This document shows, in pieces, positions 9,198 through 17,882 of a stretch of 64,000 nucleotides of DNA. The position numbers and the translations under genes were made by a program. The notes below the pieces were generated by a model, which was not told the DNA's origin, searched no databases, and saw only the letters and a program-made list of their open reading frames with translations. This DNA comes from Pseudidiomarina piscicola (GTDB lineage Bacteria > Pseudomonadota > Gammaproteobacteria > Enterobacterales > Alteromonadaceae), in contig NZ_CADCXY010000002.1 of the NCBI RefSeq assembly GCF_902806985.1, positions 186,001 through 250,000 of the forward strand, read 5' to 3'. The first letter of the stretch is position 1. Each line of letters opens with the position of its first letter.

Positions 9198-11264
9198 TTA
9201 CTCTTTACGGTAGCGTTTAAACCAAGCTAACGCATGCTCAACCTTCGCGACAATACGTGACGGTTTTGCTGTCACTCCGTGATAGGCGCCGGGTACCCGC
9301 ACCATAACAGAGTCAACGTTTTGTAATTGCAGCGCCTGATAGAATTGCTCGGTTTCTGCCATCGGTGTGCGACGGTCTAGCTCACCAGTGAAGAGTAACG
9401 TTGGTGTGGTTACATTACCGACCAACGACAAGGGTGAACGTTTCCAATAATGCGCTAAGTCTTCCCACGGCATCGCCGGGAATTGGTTTTGAATTTGGCC
9501 GATAGAGCTATCTGCGGTCAAGGTTTTGCTCACCCAGTTGATCACAGGGTTAGTGGCCGCTGCTGCATTAAAACGATCCGTTAAGCCCACTGCATAAGCG
9601 GTTGCAATACCCCCCGCTGAGCCGCCAGCAATAAACAAGTTGTCGCTATCAGCGATGCCCATTTCAATTAACTTATCGAGGCCCGACATATGGTCTGCGA
9701 AATCACGCTCTGACGCGTAAAAGCCGTCTAACAAGTTGGCAAACTCCGCGCCATACGAGGTACTACCACGATAGTTAACATACAAAACGACATAACCTTC
9801 AGCGGCATAGCGTTGATGTTCGATACCAAACACCGGACCATAAGCGGCGTGTGGGCCGCCATGAATTTCCACTAAGGTAGGATAGGTTTTGCCGGCTTCA
9901 TAACCTGGCGGTAAAATATACCAGCCCTGAATTTCCGTGCCATCGAACGACGAGGTGTAATTAATTTCTTTTACCTCGCCCAAATCACGGTAACCAAGTA
10001 CATCGCTATTTAAGTCGGTGTATTGTTGCACCTCGCCATTCACTTCAACCGCGACATTCGCGAGATCATAAGCCGTTGCATGGGTAAACGCGATGGCACC
10101 AGTTTGCGGCGCGAGCGAGTACATACCGCTGGTATAAGGGCGGCTAACATAAGTACCACCCAAACTACTCACCCGCTCGGTGAGCTCGCCGTTTAAGTTT
10201 ACTTCTGCCACTTTGGTCAGCCCACGGTCATTGTACTGCACCGTTAAACGCTGGTTATCCATCCACTTAGGGCTACCCAACGAACGGTCGAAGTTGGTTT
10301 TGATCGCAGCCAATGCACCAGTGTCCCAGTCTAATTTGTGCAAGGTACCGTTGCGATAAGGTACTGGCGTATTCTCACCATGAATAAAGGCTAGCTGTTG
10401 GCCATTGGGTGACAAGGTCGCTGAATATTCATCGCCTGGCAAATCTGTGAGCTGATGCAAACTATTGTCAGCCAGCTTCACAGCCCATAAGTCGCTTTCA
10501 CGCGATTGGTATTCCCAGTCTTTGTTGCGATTTGCCGAAAAAACGATCTGCTGGTCGTTATCGGCCCAAACGAGTGGCCCGCGATGCTGAAACGGACCAT
10601 CGGTAATTTGCCGTGCACTACCGCCTTCGCTGGGAACCACAAAGACTTGGTTATAAGCCGACTTTGTAACACCACGGCCATCACGCTGGTAAAGCGTTCG
10701 CTCGACAATGATAGGGCTATCGCCCCACTTTGCTTTGCTCGGTTTCTTCGGGGTATGAACGCTTTTCGCGAAGTCAGACTTCGGTTCTTCAACGGCCATC
10801 ATAAACGCAAGGTGCTCGCCATCACGCGACCAAGCCATTTGGCTAGGGCTTTTCGGTACTTCGGTAACTGGCGCAACACGTTGTTCTTCGACCCAAAACA
10901 CATGAATTTGATTACGGCCAGAACGATTCGACGTAAAAGCTAAGCGTTTGCCGTCAGGCGACCATGTTGGGTTTCCATAGCTATGTTTATCGGCAAACAA
11001 CGGCGTATGCTGCCCAGTTGCCGTATCAACCAGCCATAACCCACGACGAGTGTTGTCGGTCATAATATCGAAGCTATTGCGTACGTAGGCGATGTAGTTA
11101 CCGTCCGGTGAAATTTGCACACTATTGGCGTGCTCAAGGGCAAACACATCTTCAGCTTGTAGGGTTTTAGTGAGAGCGGGCTGCTCTTGCGCCACAGTCG
11201 GCGCAAGCAACAATGCGGAAACGAGACAGAGACTGATCGCTGTTGGACTTAGTTTATTGGTCAT
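9198..11264 (-). CDS. Secreted S9 prolyl-oligopeptidase-family peptidase
   Basis: I choose ATG 11264 rather than the farther upstream start at 11342, because it opens with a signal peptide (MTNKLSPTAISLCLVSALLL, cleavage near VAQEQ). The 688-residue product has an N-terminal beta-propeller of TolB/PD40-like repeats (about 40-400; repeated SPDGxxxAFTSNRSG-type units) and a C-terminal alpha/beta-hydrolase peptidase domain. That domain has the oxyanion-region HGGPHAAYG, nucleophile Ser in GGSAGG (about 545), Asp in GELDRR (about 626) and His in AYHGVT (about 660). Family members cleave peptides after proline or alanine in the periplasm. It likely serves protein and peptide scavenging rather than murein. 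Confidence 0.9.
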   Translation of the reverse strand: MTNKLSPTAISLCLVSALLLAPTVAQEQPALTKTLQAEDVFALEHANSVQISPDGNYIAYVRNSFDIMTDNTRRGLWLVDTATGQHTPLFADKHSYGNPTWSPDGKRLAFTSNRSGRNQIHVFWVEEQRVAPVTEVPKSPSQMAWSRDGEHLAFMMAVEEPKSDFAKSVHTPKKPSKAKWGDSPIIVERTLYQRDGRGVTKSAYNQVFVVPSEGGSARQITDGPFQHRGPLVWADNDQQIVFSANRNKDWEYQSRESDLWAVKLADNSLHQLTDLPGDEYSATLSPNGQQLAFIHGENTPVPYRNGTLHKLDWDTGALAAIKTNFDRSLGSPKWMDNQRLTVQYNDRGLTKVAEVNLNGELTERVSSLGGTYVSRPYTSGMYSLAPQTGAIAFTHATAYDLANVAVEVNGEVQQYTDLNSDVLGYRDLGEVKEINYTSSFDGTEIQGWYILPPGYEAGKTYPTLVEIHGGPHAAYGPVFGIEHQRYAAEGYVVLYVNYRGSTSYGAEFANLLDGFYASERDFADHMSGLDKLIEMGIADSDNLFIAGGSAGGIATAYAVGLTDRFNAAAATNPVINWVSKTLTADSSIGQIQNQFPAMPWEDLAHYWKRSPLSLVGNVTTPTLLFTGELDRRTPMAETEQFYQALQLQNVDSVMVRVPGAYHGVTAKPSRIVAKVEHALAWFKRYRKE

Positions 11265-11383
11265 AGTTGGCTTCTCATGGTTCTGTTGCATGGTTCTGTT
11301 AAAAATAACGTCACTGCACCCGAGACTACCCAAAGACACCAATAGATAGCAACTGAACTAGACCAAACCGATAGTTTCAGAGA

Positions 11384-11884
11384 TTAATCGTTGTTCGGTT
11401 TACGCATAAGTTTATCCAGGTAGCCCATCGCGAAAGCGGAACCAACGAAGGTCAGGTGAATAATCACATACCATTTAATTTTATCGGTGCTGATGTTATC
11501 GGCATTCATAAAAACTTTTAGTAAGTGAATGGATGAAATGGCTACGATAGACGCCGCTACTTTGTTTTTAAGGCCGCCAGCATCGATTTTACCTAACCAG
11601 GCGAGCTTTTCCGTATCGCCATTAATATCTAACGTGGAAACAAAGTTTTCATAGCCGCTAAGCATCACCATCACCAACAGGCCACCTACCAGTGCAATAT
11701 CGATCAACGTCAGCGTGAGCAGAATTAAATCCACCTCTGCCATTTCGAAGATGTGTGGAATGGTATGAAAAATCTCCTGAAAGAATTTCACCGCCAGTAA
11801 CATCACGGCCAGGCTAAGGCCTAAGTAGATTGGCGCTAACAGCCAACGCAAGCTGTACATTAGATTTTCGACAAAGCGTTCCAT
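11384..11884 (-). CDS. YqhA/UPF0114 family membrane protein
   Basis: A 166-residue protein with four transmembrane segments. It shows conserved family features: the N-terminal [18 protein letters not shown] segment, the central [18 protein letters not shown] motif and the LLKVFMNA region. UPF0114/YqhA members are integral membrane proteins of unknown function. Length is typical. It stands alone between the S9 peptidase and the cytochrome bd genes, with about 180 bp upstream holding the divergent cyd promoter region. No function is assigned. Confidence 0.85.
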   Translation of the reverse strand: MERFVENLMYSLRWLLAPIYLGLSLAVMLLAVKFFQEIFHTIPHIFEMAEVDLILLTLTLIDIALVGGLLVMVMLSGYENFVSTLDINGDTEKLAWLGKIDAGGLKNKVAASIVAISSIHLLKVFMNADNISTDKIKWYVIIHLTFVGSAFAMGYLDKLMRKPNND

Positions 11885-12062
11885 GGTGATTCCTAGTATG
11901 AGGCGTTTAGAACTAAAGTTTATCGTGTGTGATGCGCACTTGCCATACTTTAGGTAGGTCGATGGATAAAAAATAGTCTTACTAAAAGTGGTGTTTTTAC
12001 CTATTAATGGCGATTGAATTACCTATACTTTAATGGCCCCCGCAGTCACCGGAGAATTTAGT

Positions 12063-13466
12063 ATGATCGAGAGCCTCTTTAGCGAAGCCGACGCACTCCT
12101 ACTTGCCCGCATTCAATTCGCTTTCACTATTGCGTTTCATATTATCTTTCCGGCATTCACCATAGGTATCGCAAGTTACTTGGCGGTACTAGAAGGCCTG
12201 TTTCTACGAACACGTAATCCGGTGTATCAAAAGCTCTTTCGGTTTTGGCTCAAAATATTTGCGGTGGCATTCGGTATGGGCGTTGTGTCCGGCATTGTCA
12301 TGAGCTATCAATTTGGCACCAATTGGTCGGTATTTTCCGATAAAGCCGGGCCGGTGATAGGCCCGCTGATGGGCTATGAAGTACTGACGGCGTTTTTCTT
12401 AGAGGCAGGTTTTCTCGGAGTCATGCTATTTGGTATGAATCGCGTCGGTGAGCGACTCCATTACTTTGCCACCTTAATGGTCGCGATCGGCACCGCCATC
12501 AGTGCATTTTGGATTCTATCGGTGAATAGCTGGATGCAAACGCCTGCAGGGTTTGGCATCAACGAAGCCGGCCAATATATCGTTAAAGACTGGTTCGAGG
12601 TGATTTTTAATCCCAGCTTTCCTTATCGTCTCGCCCACATGCTATTAGCCGCCTACTTAACCACAGCTTTTGTCGTGGGTGGCGTTGGTGCCTGGCACCT
12701 ACTCAAAGACCGCAGTAATGCCGCAGCGAGAAAAATGTTTTCCATGGCCATGTGGATGGCACTGCTGGTGGCACCCCTACAAGTGTTCGTTGGCGACCTG
12801 CATGGGCTGAATACGCAACAGCATCAGCCAGCCAAAGTGGCCGCAATGGAAGGTCACTTCGACACCCAAAGCCAAGCGCCTCTCTATTTGTTTGGCGTAC
12901 CGAACCAAGCAACCGCGGAGGTCGACTATGCCGTTAAAATACCAGGGCTTGCGAGTCTTATTCTCAAACACGATGTGAATGCTGAAGTCACTGGGCTCGA
13001 TGCTTTTCCACGAGACGAATGGCCGCCCGTAGCCGTGGTGTTTTGGGCCTTTCGAATTATGGTTGGGCTCGGCCTGTTAATGGTGGTGGTTGGCCTCTGG
13101 GCGGGTATTCAACGAGCGCGAGGTAAGCTGTATCAGAGCTCATGGCTACACCGCTCGGCACTCATCATGGCGCCATCTGGTTTCGTCGCCGTGATCGCCG
13201 GTTGGATCGTTACCGAAGTAGGTCGTCAGCCTTGGGTTATTTATGGCCTATTACGCACCAGTGATGCTGCGTCACCGATTGCCGCAGAAGGGGTCGGTGC
13301 AAGTCTACTGGCCTTCATCGGTGTCTACTTTTTAGTGTTTGGCGCCGGTACGGTTTATATTTTACGCAAAATGAGTGCTGACCCAGATCAGACTCATATC
13401 CCCGACTATGCACGGCCGACGCCCGTTGGAATGGCTGCCGAACGTTTGCTTCACGAGGAGGACTAA
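12063..13466 (+). CDS. cydA: Cytochrome bd-type quinol oxidase subunit I
   Basis: I choose ATG 12063, preceded by GGAG, over the upstream ATG at 12033. The 467-residue subunit binds the haems and oxidises quinol while reducing oxygen to water. Motifs visible are the N-terminal ARIQFAFTIAFHIIFP with the haem-ligand histidine (H26), the quinol-loop region and the GRQPW signature. The overall length is short, as in the CIO-type (short Q-loop) cyanide-insensitive oxidases rather than the long-loop E. coli CydA. It is followed by cydB after 2 bp and by a small DUF2474 protein, a typical CIO-type order. It probably serves respiration at low oxygen or under stress. Confidence 0.95.
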   Translation: MIESLFSEADALLLARIQFAFTIAFHIIFPAFTIGIASYLAVLEGLFLRTRNPVYQKLFRFWLKIFAVAFGMGVVSGIVMSYQFGTNWSVFSDKAGPVIGPLMGYEVLTAFFLEAGFLGVMLFGMNRVGERLHYFATLMVAIGTAISAFWILSVNSWMQTPAGFGINEAGQYIVKDWFEVIFNPSFPYRLAHMLLAAYLTTAFVVGGVGAWHLLKDRSNAAARKMFSMAMWMALLVAPLQVFVGDLHGLNTQQHQPAKVAAMEGHFDTQSQAPLYLFGVPNQATAEVDYAVKIPGLASLILKHDVNAEVTGLDAFPRDEWPPVAVVFWAFRIMVGLGLLMVVVGLWAGIQRARGKLYQSSWLHRSALIMAPSGFVAVIAGWIVTEVGRQPWVIYGLLRTSDAASPIAAEGVGASLLAFIGVYFLVFGAGTVYILRKMSADPDQTHIPDYARPTPVGMAAERLLHEED

Positions 13467-13468
13467 GC

Positions 13469-14470
13469 ATGGATTATGCACTTATTTGGGCCATCTTAAT
13501 TGCCGTTTCGGTGTTTGCTTATGTTGCCCTCGACGGCTTCGACTTAGGCCTGGCCATGCTTTTTCCATGGTTTAAATCCGATCGCGACCGTGACGTAATG
13601 ATGAATTCGGTCGCGCCCGTGTGGGATGGCAATGAAACCTGGCTCGTACTGGGTGGCGGCGGTCTACTCGCGGTGTTCCCATTAGCTTATTCAGTGCTAA
13701 TGCCAGCACTTTATATGCCCGTGATTGCCATGTTATTGGGGCTGATATTCCGTGGCGTGGCCTTCGAGTACCGCTTCAAGACGAAAACCAATAAACACCT
13801 ATGGGATCTTTCTTTTATTCTTGGCTCCTTAGTTGCGGCCCTTAGCCAAGGCATCATGCTAGGCGCCATGCTGCAAGGTATCGAGGTGGTTGATCGAGCC
13901 TATGCCGGCGGATGGTTTGACTGGCTCACTTGGTTTTCGTTGTTCTGCGGCGTCGCGGTAGTCATTGGCTACGCACTGTTAGGCGCCACCTGGCTTGTGC
14001 TAAAAACCACCGGTCCGCTGCAACAAAAGGCATATCGCTTAGCGTTTAAAGCCGCCATCGGGCTCGTTACCTGTATCGCATTTGTAAGTCTTTACTTACC
14101 TTGGCGTGATGCAGCCATCGCCGAACGTTGGTTTAGCTTTCCAGCATCGCTATGGTTGTGGTCGCTGCCATTGGTACTTGCGGTCGTCACTATCGGTTTG
14201 TTACGAGCACTACATGCGCAGCGGCAAGGGAGCCCTTATTTATGGTCATTAGGGCTATTTCTGGTCGCCTTTTTAGGCTTCGCGGTGAGTATTTTCCCTT
14301 ACTTAGTACCGCGGGCCATAACTCTATGGCAGGCCGCAGCACCAGACAATAGTTTAACCTTTTTACTGGTAGGTGCCGCCGTGCTGCTGCCCATTATTTT
14401 TGCCTATACCGGTTATACCTATTGGGTGTTCCGTGGCAAGGTGCGTGCCGACGAAGGGTACCACGACTAA
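13469..14470 (+). CDS. cydB: Cytochrome bd-type quinol oxidase subunit II
   Basis: A 333-residue subunit with about eight to nine transmembrane helices. It opens with the family signature around YVALDGFDLGLAML and VWDGNETWLV, and has the later GIMLGAMLQGI segment. CydB pairs with CydA to form the membrane oxidase. Its start lies 2 bp after the cydA stop (with GAGGAGG in the cydA 3' end as ribosome-binding site), and its TAA overlaps the ATG of the next small gene, so the three are translationally linked. Length is slightly shorter than E. coli CydB, in line with the CIO subgroup. Confidence 0.95.
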   Translation: MDYALIWAILIAVSVFAYVALDGFDLGLAMLFPWFKSDRDRDVMMNSVAPVWDGNETWLVLGGGGLLAVFPLAYSVLMPALYMPVIAMLLGLIFRGVAFEYRFKTKTNKHLWDLSFILGSLVAALSQGIMLGAMLQGIEVVDRAYAGGWFDWLTWFSLFCGVAVVIGYALLGATWLVLKTTGPLQQKAYRLAFKAAIGLVTCIAFVSLYLPWRDAAIAERWFSFPASLWLWSLPLVLAVVTIGLLRALHAQRQGSPYLWSLGLFLVAFLGFAVSIFPYLVPRAITLWQAAAPDNSLTFLLVGAAVLLPIIFAYTGYTYWVFRGKVRADEGYHD

Positions 14471-14577
14471 TGCGGCGCGAAACATGGCAGCGATTGGGCT
14501 GGTTTATCGCACTTTGGGTTGCCGGCGTTGCTGCGGTAACCCTAGTTGGCTTGTTGATTCGGTGGGCACTGCTTTAA
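14470..14577 (+). CDS. DUF2474 (CydX-like) small subunit of cytochrome bd
   Basis: A 35-residue single-helix membrane protein starting in a TAATG overlap with cydB. It has the WQRLGWFIALWVAGV core and a hydrophobic helix followed by a short tail, as in DUF2474 proteins found next to CIO-type cydAB. CydX-like subunits stabilise the oxidase and its haems. The gene is easily missed because of its length. Its last 4 bp overlap the convergent prephenate dehydratase gene. The assignment rests on position, size and the conserved Trp/Arg/Gly-Trp pattern. Confidence 0.85.
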   Translation: MRRETWQRLGWFIALWVAGVAAVTLVGLLIRWALL

Positions 14578-15407
14578 GTCGCACTGGAGTCTGGATAACT
14601 GCCTAACACCATTACCTTATTACGCAGCTTGATCAAGGTCAGGGCGGCTGCAATCGCTGAATCGGCAACGTGCCCCTCGCACTCGATATAAAAGTGATAG
14701 TGGCCAAATTTTTGCCCTGTGGGTCGCGACACTAACGACGTCAAGTTGACCCGATACGCCGCAAATACTTGCAGGTGCTCCACTAGCAGACCGGGGTGAT
14801 CGGTATCATCGATGATCAGTAACGAGGTTTTATAGGCTACACCTGAACGCCGGGCTGACGGCTCTGCCTGCTGCTTGGTACGCACCACCACAAAGCGTGT
14901 TTCATTATGCGCATAGTCGGTAATATTGCTTTCTACATGAGCAAAACTATGTTCGCGTAGGCTGTGCTCTGGCACAACTGCCGCTGCCGGCTCACGGCTT
15001 TGTTGCAACAACCGTAAAGCCTCACTATTACTGGCAGTATTCATGATCGGCACATCGTAGCGACTTAAACACTCGCTACACTGGCCTTGCGCGACAAACT
15101 GCGCATATATTTTTTCCGGCGCGACATGATTGGCGACCAGCGAAAAGCGGACCGGAATCGTCAACTCCGCAGTGATCTCAAGGGGGCGCTTCACAAAGCT
15201 ATCAATAACCGGTGAAACCACCCCTTCAACAATATTCTCAATAGGAACGACGGCGCAATCGGCCTCATCAGGCAGCGCCTTCAGTACCCGCGCCAACGCC
15301 GGGTAAAAATGCAAGGTATAGTGCTGCAACTGGCGCCCATACTCACACGCAGCGAGCTCGGAAAACGTACCAGCGGGGCCAAGCGTTGCAATACGCATAG
15401 GTTGCAA
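14574..15407 (-). CDS. pheA: Prephenate dehydratase with ACT domain
   Basis: A 277-residue monofunctional enzyme that converts prephenate to phenylpyruvate in phenylalanine synthesis. The catalytic domain (about 4-180) begins with ATLGPAGTFSE and contains VPIENIVEGVV and the catalytic ETRF motif (TRF at about 168-170). An ACT regulatory domain follows (about 195-270, DDTDHPGLLVEHLQVF). No chorismate mutase domain is fused, unlike E. coli PheA. It starts 6 bp after the amidase stop on the same strand, so it may be read through from the halogenase/amidase operon; this is unexpected for a biosynthetic gene and may simply reflect close packing. Confidence 0.92.
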   Translation of the reverse strand: MQPMRIATLGPAGTFSELAACEYGRQLQHYTLHFYPALARVLKALPDEADCAVVPIENIVEGVVSPVIDSFVKRPLEITAELTIPVRFSLVANHVAPEKIYAQFVAQGQCSECLSRYDVPIMNTASNSEALRLLQQSREPAAAVVPEHSLREHSFAHVESNITDYAHNETRFVVVRTKQQAEPSARRSGVAYKTSLLIIDDTDHPGLLVEHLQVFAAYRVNLTSLVSRPTGQKFGHYHFYIECEGHVADSAIAAALTLIKLRNKVMVLGSYPDSSAT

Positions 15408-15413
15408 TTGTCC

Positions 15414-17882
15414 TTAGTTGTCGGCCTCAAGAATCGCTTCATAGACCGCAGTCATGATGCTACCGTAATTACCCGTTTCAAAGCTTTTACCGAAGAATTC
15501 GACGGCGCCATCGGTCTCTTTAGTCGGACTATGACGCGCATTGGTTAATAATACAATGCCTAAGTCTAGCGCCGGGTCGACCACCGTCGCCGTGCCTGTC
15601 CAGCCCGTATGGCCAAAGGCCTGCGCACTGGCATATGGACCAAAGTGCCAACGTAGCTGGCCATCCGCAGCACGGCGCCAGCCCAAGCCAAAGGTTCGAT
15701 CGCGCTGGTGGGGCTTGGTGAAGGCATCAATAACGCTGCGGTCAAATAGCTTTACTTGCCCATACCCGCCGCCGTTAAGCAGCGTTTGTATGAGCACCGC
15801 AAGATCCGGCGCCGTGGAAAACAAACCCGCGTGCCCTGCCACCTCGTTCATGGCGTAAAACGCTTTTTCGTCATGAACCTCGCCCTGCAAGGTATAGGTA
15901 CGCACCCCAGGAAAGTCAACGACACCACCGCGCGTATTACCTTGCAATTCCGTGGCGGCAATGTCACTACTATGGCGGCCTTTACGCAACGGTGCGAACA
16001 GGCTGTCTTGCAATCCAAGAGGCCGGTAAATGTTTTGTTCAACATACTGGTCTAACGGCATTCCGGTGATGCGCTCGATAATAGTCCCTAACAACATAAA
16101 ATTAGTGTCGCTGTAGGTCGCACGCACGCCACTGCCCACATCAAAGGGTACTTTGGTCGCCATCAGGCGCTGGGTTTTTTCTTTTTGTAGTGAATAAAAA
16201 CCTTCACCCAACTTATTTTCGGGATCAAAAAAGTGCACCTGTGGCGCATAGCCAGAATGGTGGTTCAGTAAGTCTTCGACGGTTCTTGCTTCACGCCCAT
16301 TGCCGCGATACTCAGGCAGGTAATAATAAATGGGCTTGGTAACATCAAGTTGATTTTGCTGCACTAGGTGCATCATAGCTAAAGCCGTTGCAAACGATTT
16401 AGTGTTCGAGGCAACATCAAACAGTGTGTCTGGTTGCATTGGCGTTGGGTTGGCCAGCAGTTGGCCCTGCTCGTCGTAGCGCCGGGCAAAGCCATAGGCG
16501 CTATGTTTAACGATTTCACCGTCTTTGATCACCAATAAAACAGCCCCTGGAAAGCCCTCTGCGACATCTGCCTCGATTAATTCATCGACCTTGCTAAAGT
16601 CATAGGCACTTGCAGTGTCCATTGGTTGTAACTGTGGGTAGGGTATCTGCACGTTGAGCTTGGCCCCCGCTGGGGCAATATCCACCACTTCGAACGTATT
16701 CAAGCCATCTTGGGTACGACGCTGTAACGAGTAGCTATATTGCTTGCCAGCCTGCAGCGGGCGAGCTAATGAGAGCTCTTGTCCATTCACTTGCAAGGTG
16801 GCTTCAAGGTCTTGCTCGGCAACGAGCACTAACTCACCGCGGCCCTGGTAGCTTTTGAACACCGCTTTATCATTGACCCATTCACGCGTTGAGCGCTGCG
16901 CTTCGGGCTCTGGAAAACGCGCGTCGACCTGCCCTCGTACCGGTTTTGGCTGCTGCGCTGGCTCCGCCACCACCGAGCTTTCAGTTTCATAGCGCTGCCA
17001 CAACGGCTTCAGCTTCTTAGGAAAGTACTTTTCCAATAAGGCAAACAACGCAGCGGTCGTCTGACTATCGGCTTTACCGGTAACATTCCAGGGTAAGAAA
17101 TGCATTTGAAAAGCCGCTACTGTGCTCGCCGTTACTTCATCGTAGCGACCGGTTTCAACTAAACCATAACCATAAGCACCAAATGCAGCTTGCAAAAGTC
17201 CCGTATTCAGCGGCTGCTGATTAAACTGTTTCCAGTAGCGTGCAAGCGTTTCTTGTTCATACCAGGCACCAACCCCATGTTGGTAAAGTTGGTACCAAGG
17301 AAAGCGTGGGCCTGGGTCATTTTTTCGGGTGGGAGTGATATCCGAGTGCCCTACCACCGCAGTTGGATGAATATCCGGATGCCGTGCCAAAATATCCTGA
17401 GCCAGGGCAATCACCTTTTCAATCTGCTGAGGATCATAGTCAGGAAATACGCACAGACGGTTTTCACCATGCTCGGCACGGCTGGCTTGGCTCTGATTGT
17501 CCCATTCGCATTGCGGCACGTTGACAATTTCAATACCAATGGACTGATCATTGAGGTCATTGCGACCTTGCCAGTGGCTGGCCCCAGCATGCCATGCACG
17601 CTCTCTTTCATCGACCAACTGATACACTTGCAGCTCATCATGAGGGTAACTTGGGTCACCACGCTCGGGTACCAAATAGTGTGAGCTTAAGCCTTTAGGC
17701 TCCACCAAGGCTTCGACACTTTGCGCATAGTCAATCGCTGTATAATGCATCACCAAGAACTTGATTCGATGGTCGTAGTTCGCCGATGGCATTTGTTCGT
17801 AGTCGTCCAGCAGGCTACAGCTATTTAGGCTAACTAGCGCAATCGCAGCAACACTAAGGGGCTTCAAAAAAGTTCGCATCAT
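15414..17882 (-). CDS. AmiD-like amidase fused to AmiE/YbbE-like beta-lactamase domain (lipoprotein)
   Basis: An 822-residue lipoprotein (lipobox LNSC near residue 22). Domain order: an Amidase_2 (AmpD/AmiD) domain at about 40-210 with zinc ligands in VMHYTA, AWHAG and KNDPGP; a peptidoglycan-binding-like domain at about 225-295; a linker with a small beta segment; and a class C beta-lactamase-fold domain at about 425-820 with SNTK (SxxK), YSDTN (YxN-like) and GHTG. E. coli AmiD has the first half. The second half resembles B. subtilis AmiE (YbbE), itself a MurNAc-L-Ala amidase of beta-lactamase fold. The fusion would strip peptides from muropeptides at the outer membrane. Start overlaps the halogenase stop by 4 bp. 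Confidence 0.88.
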   Translation of the reverse strand: MMRTFLKPLSVAAIALVSLNSCSLLDDYEQMPSANYDHRIKFLVMHYTAIDYAQSVEALVEPKGLSSHYLVPERGDPSYPHDELQVYQLVDERERAWHAGASHWQGRNDLNDQSIGIEIVNVPQCEWDNQSQASRAEHGENRLCVFPDYDPQQIEKVIALAQDILARHPDIHPTAVVGHSDITPTRKNDPGPRFPWYQLYQHGVGAWYEQETLARYWKQFNQQPLNTGLLQAAFGAYGYGLVETGRYDEVTASTVAAFQMHFLPWNVTGKADSQTTAALFALLEKYFPKKLKPLWQRYETESSVVAEPAQQPKPVRGQVDARFPEPEAQRSTREWVNDKAVFKSYQGRGELVLVAEQDLEATLQVNGQELSLARPLQAGKQYSYSLQRRTQDGLNTFEVVDIAPAGAKLNVQIPYPQLQPMDTASAYDFSKVDELIEADVAEGFPGAVLLVIKDGEIVKHSAYGFARRYDEQGQLLANPTPMQPDTLFDVASNTKSFATALAMMHLVQQNQLDVTKPIYYYLPEYRGNGREARTVEDLLNHHSGYAPQVHFFDPENKLGEGFYSLQKEKTQRLMATKVPFDVGSGVRATYSDTNFMLLGTIIERITGMPLDQYVEQNIYRPLGLQDSLFAPLRKGRHSSDIAATELQGNTRGGVVDFPGVRTYTLQGEVHDEKAFYAMNEVAGHAGLFSTAPDLAVLIQTLLNGGGYGQVKLFDRSVIDAFTKPHQRDRTFGLGWRRAADGQLRWHFGPYASAQAFGHTGWTGTATVVDPALDLGIVLLTNARHSPTKETDGAVEFFGKSFETGNYGSIMTAVYEAILEADN

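Noticed and set aside
11265-11342. N-terminal extension of the S9 peptidase
   Set aside because: The extension precedes a clear signal peptide and has no conserved features; translation from 11264 is preferred.
12033-12062. Upstream ATG for cydA adding ten residues
   Set aside because: The GGAG ribosome-binding site fits ATG 12063 and the extra residues do not match the family start.
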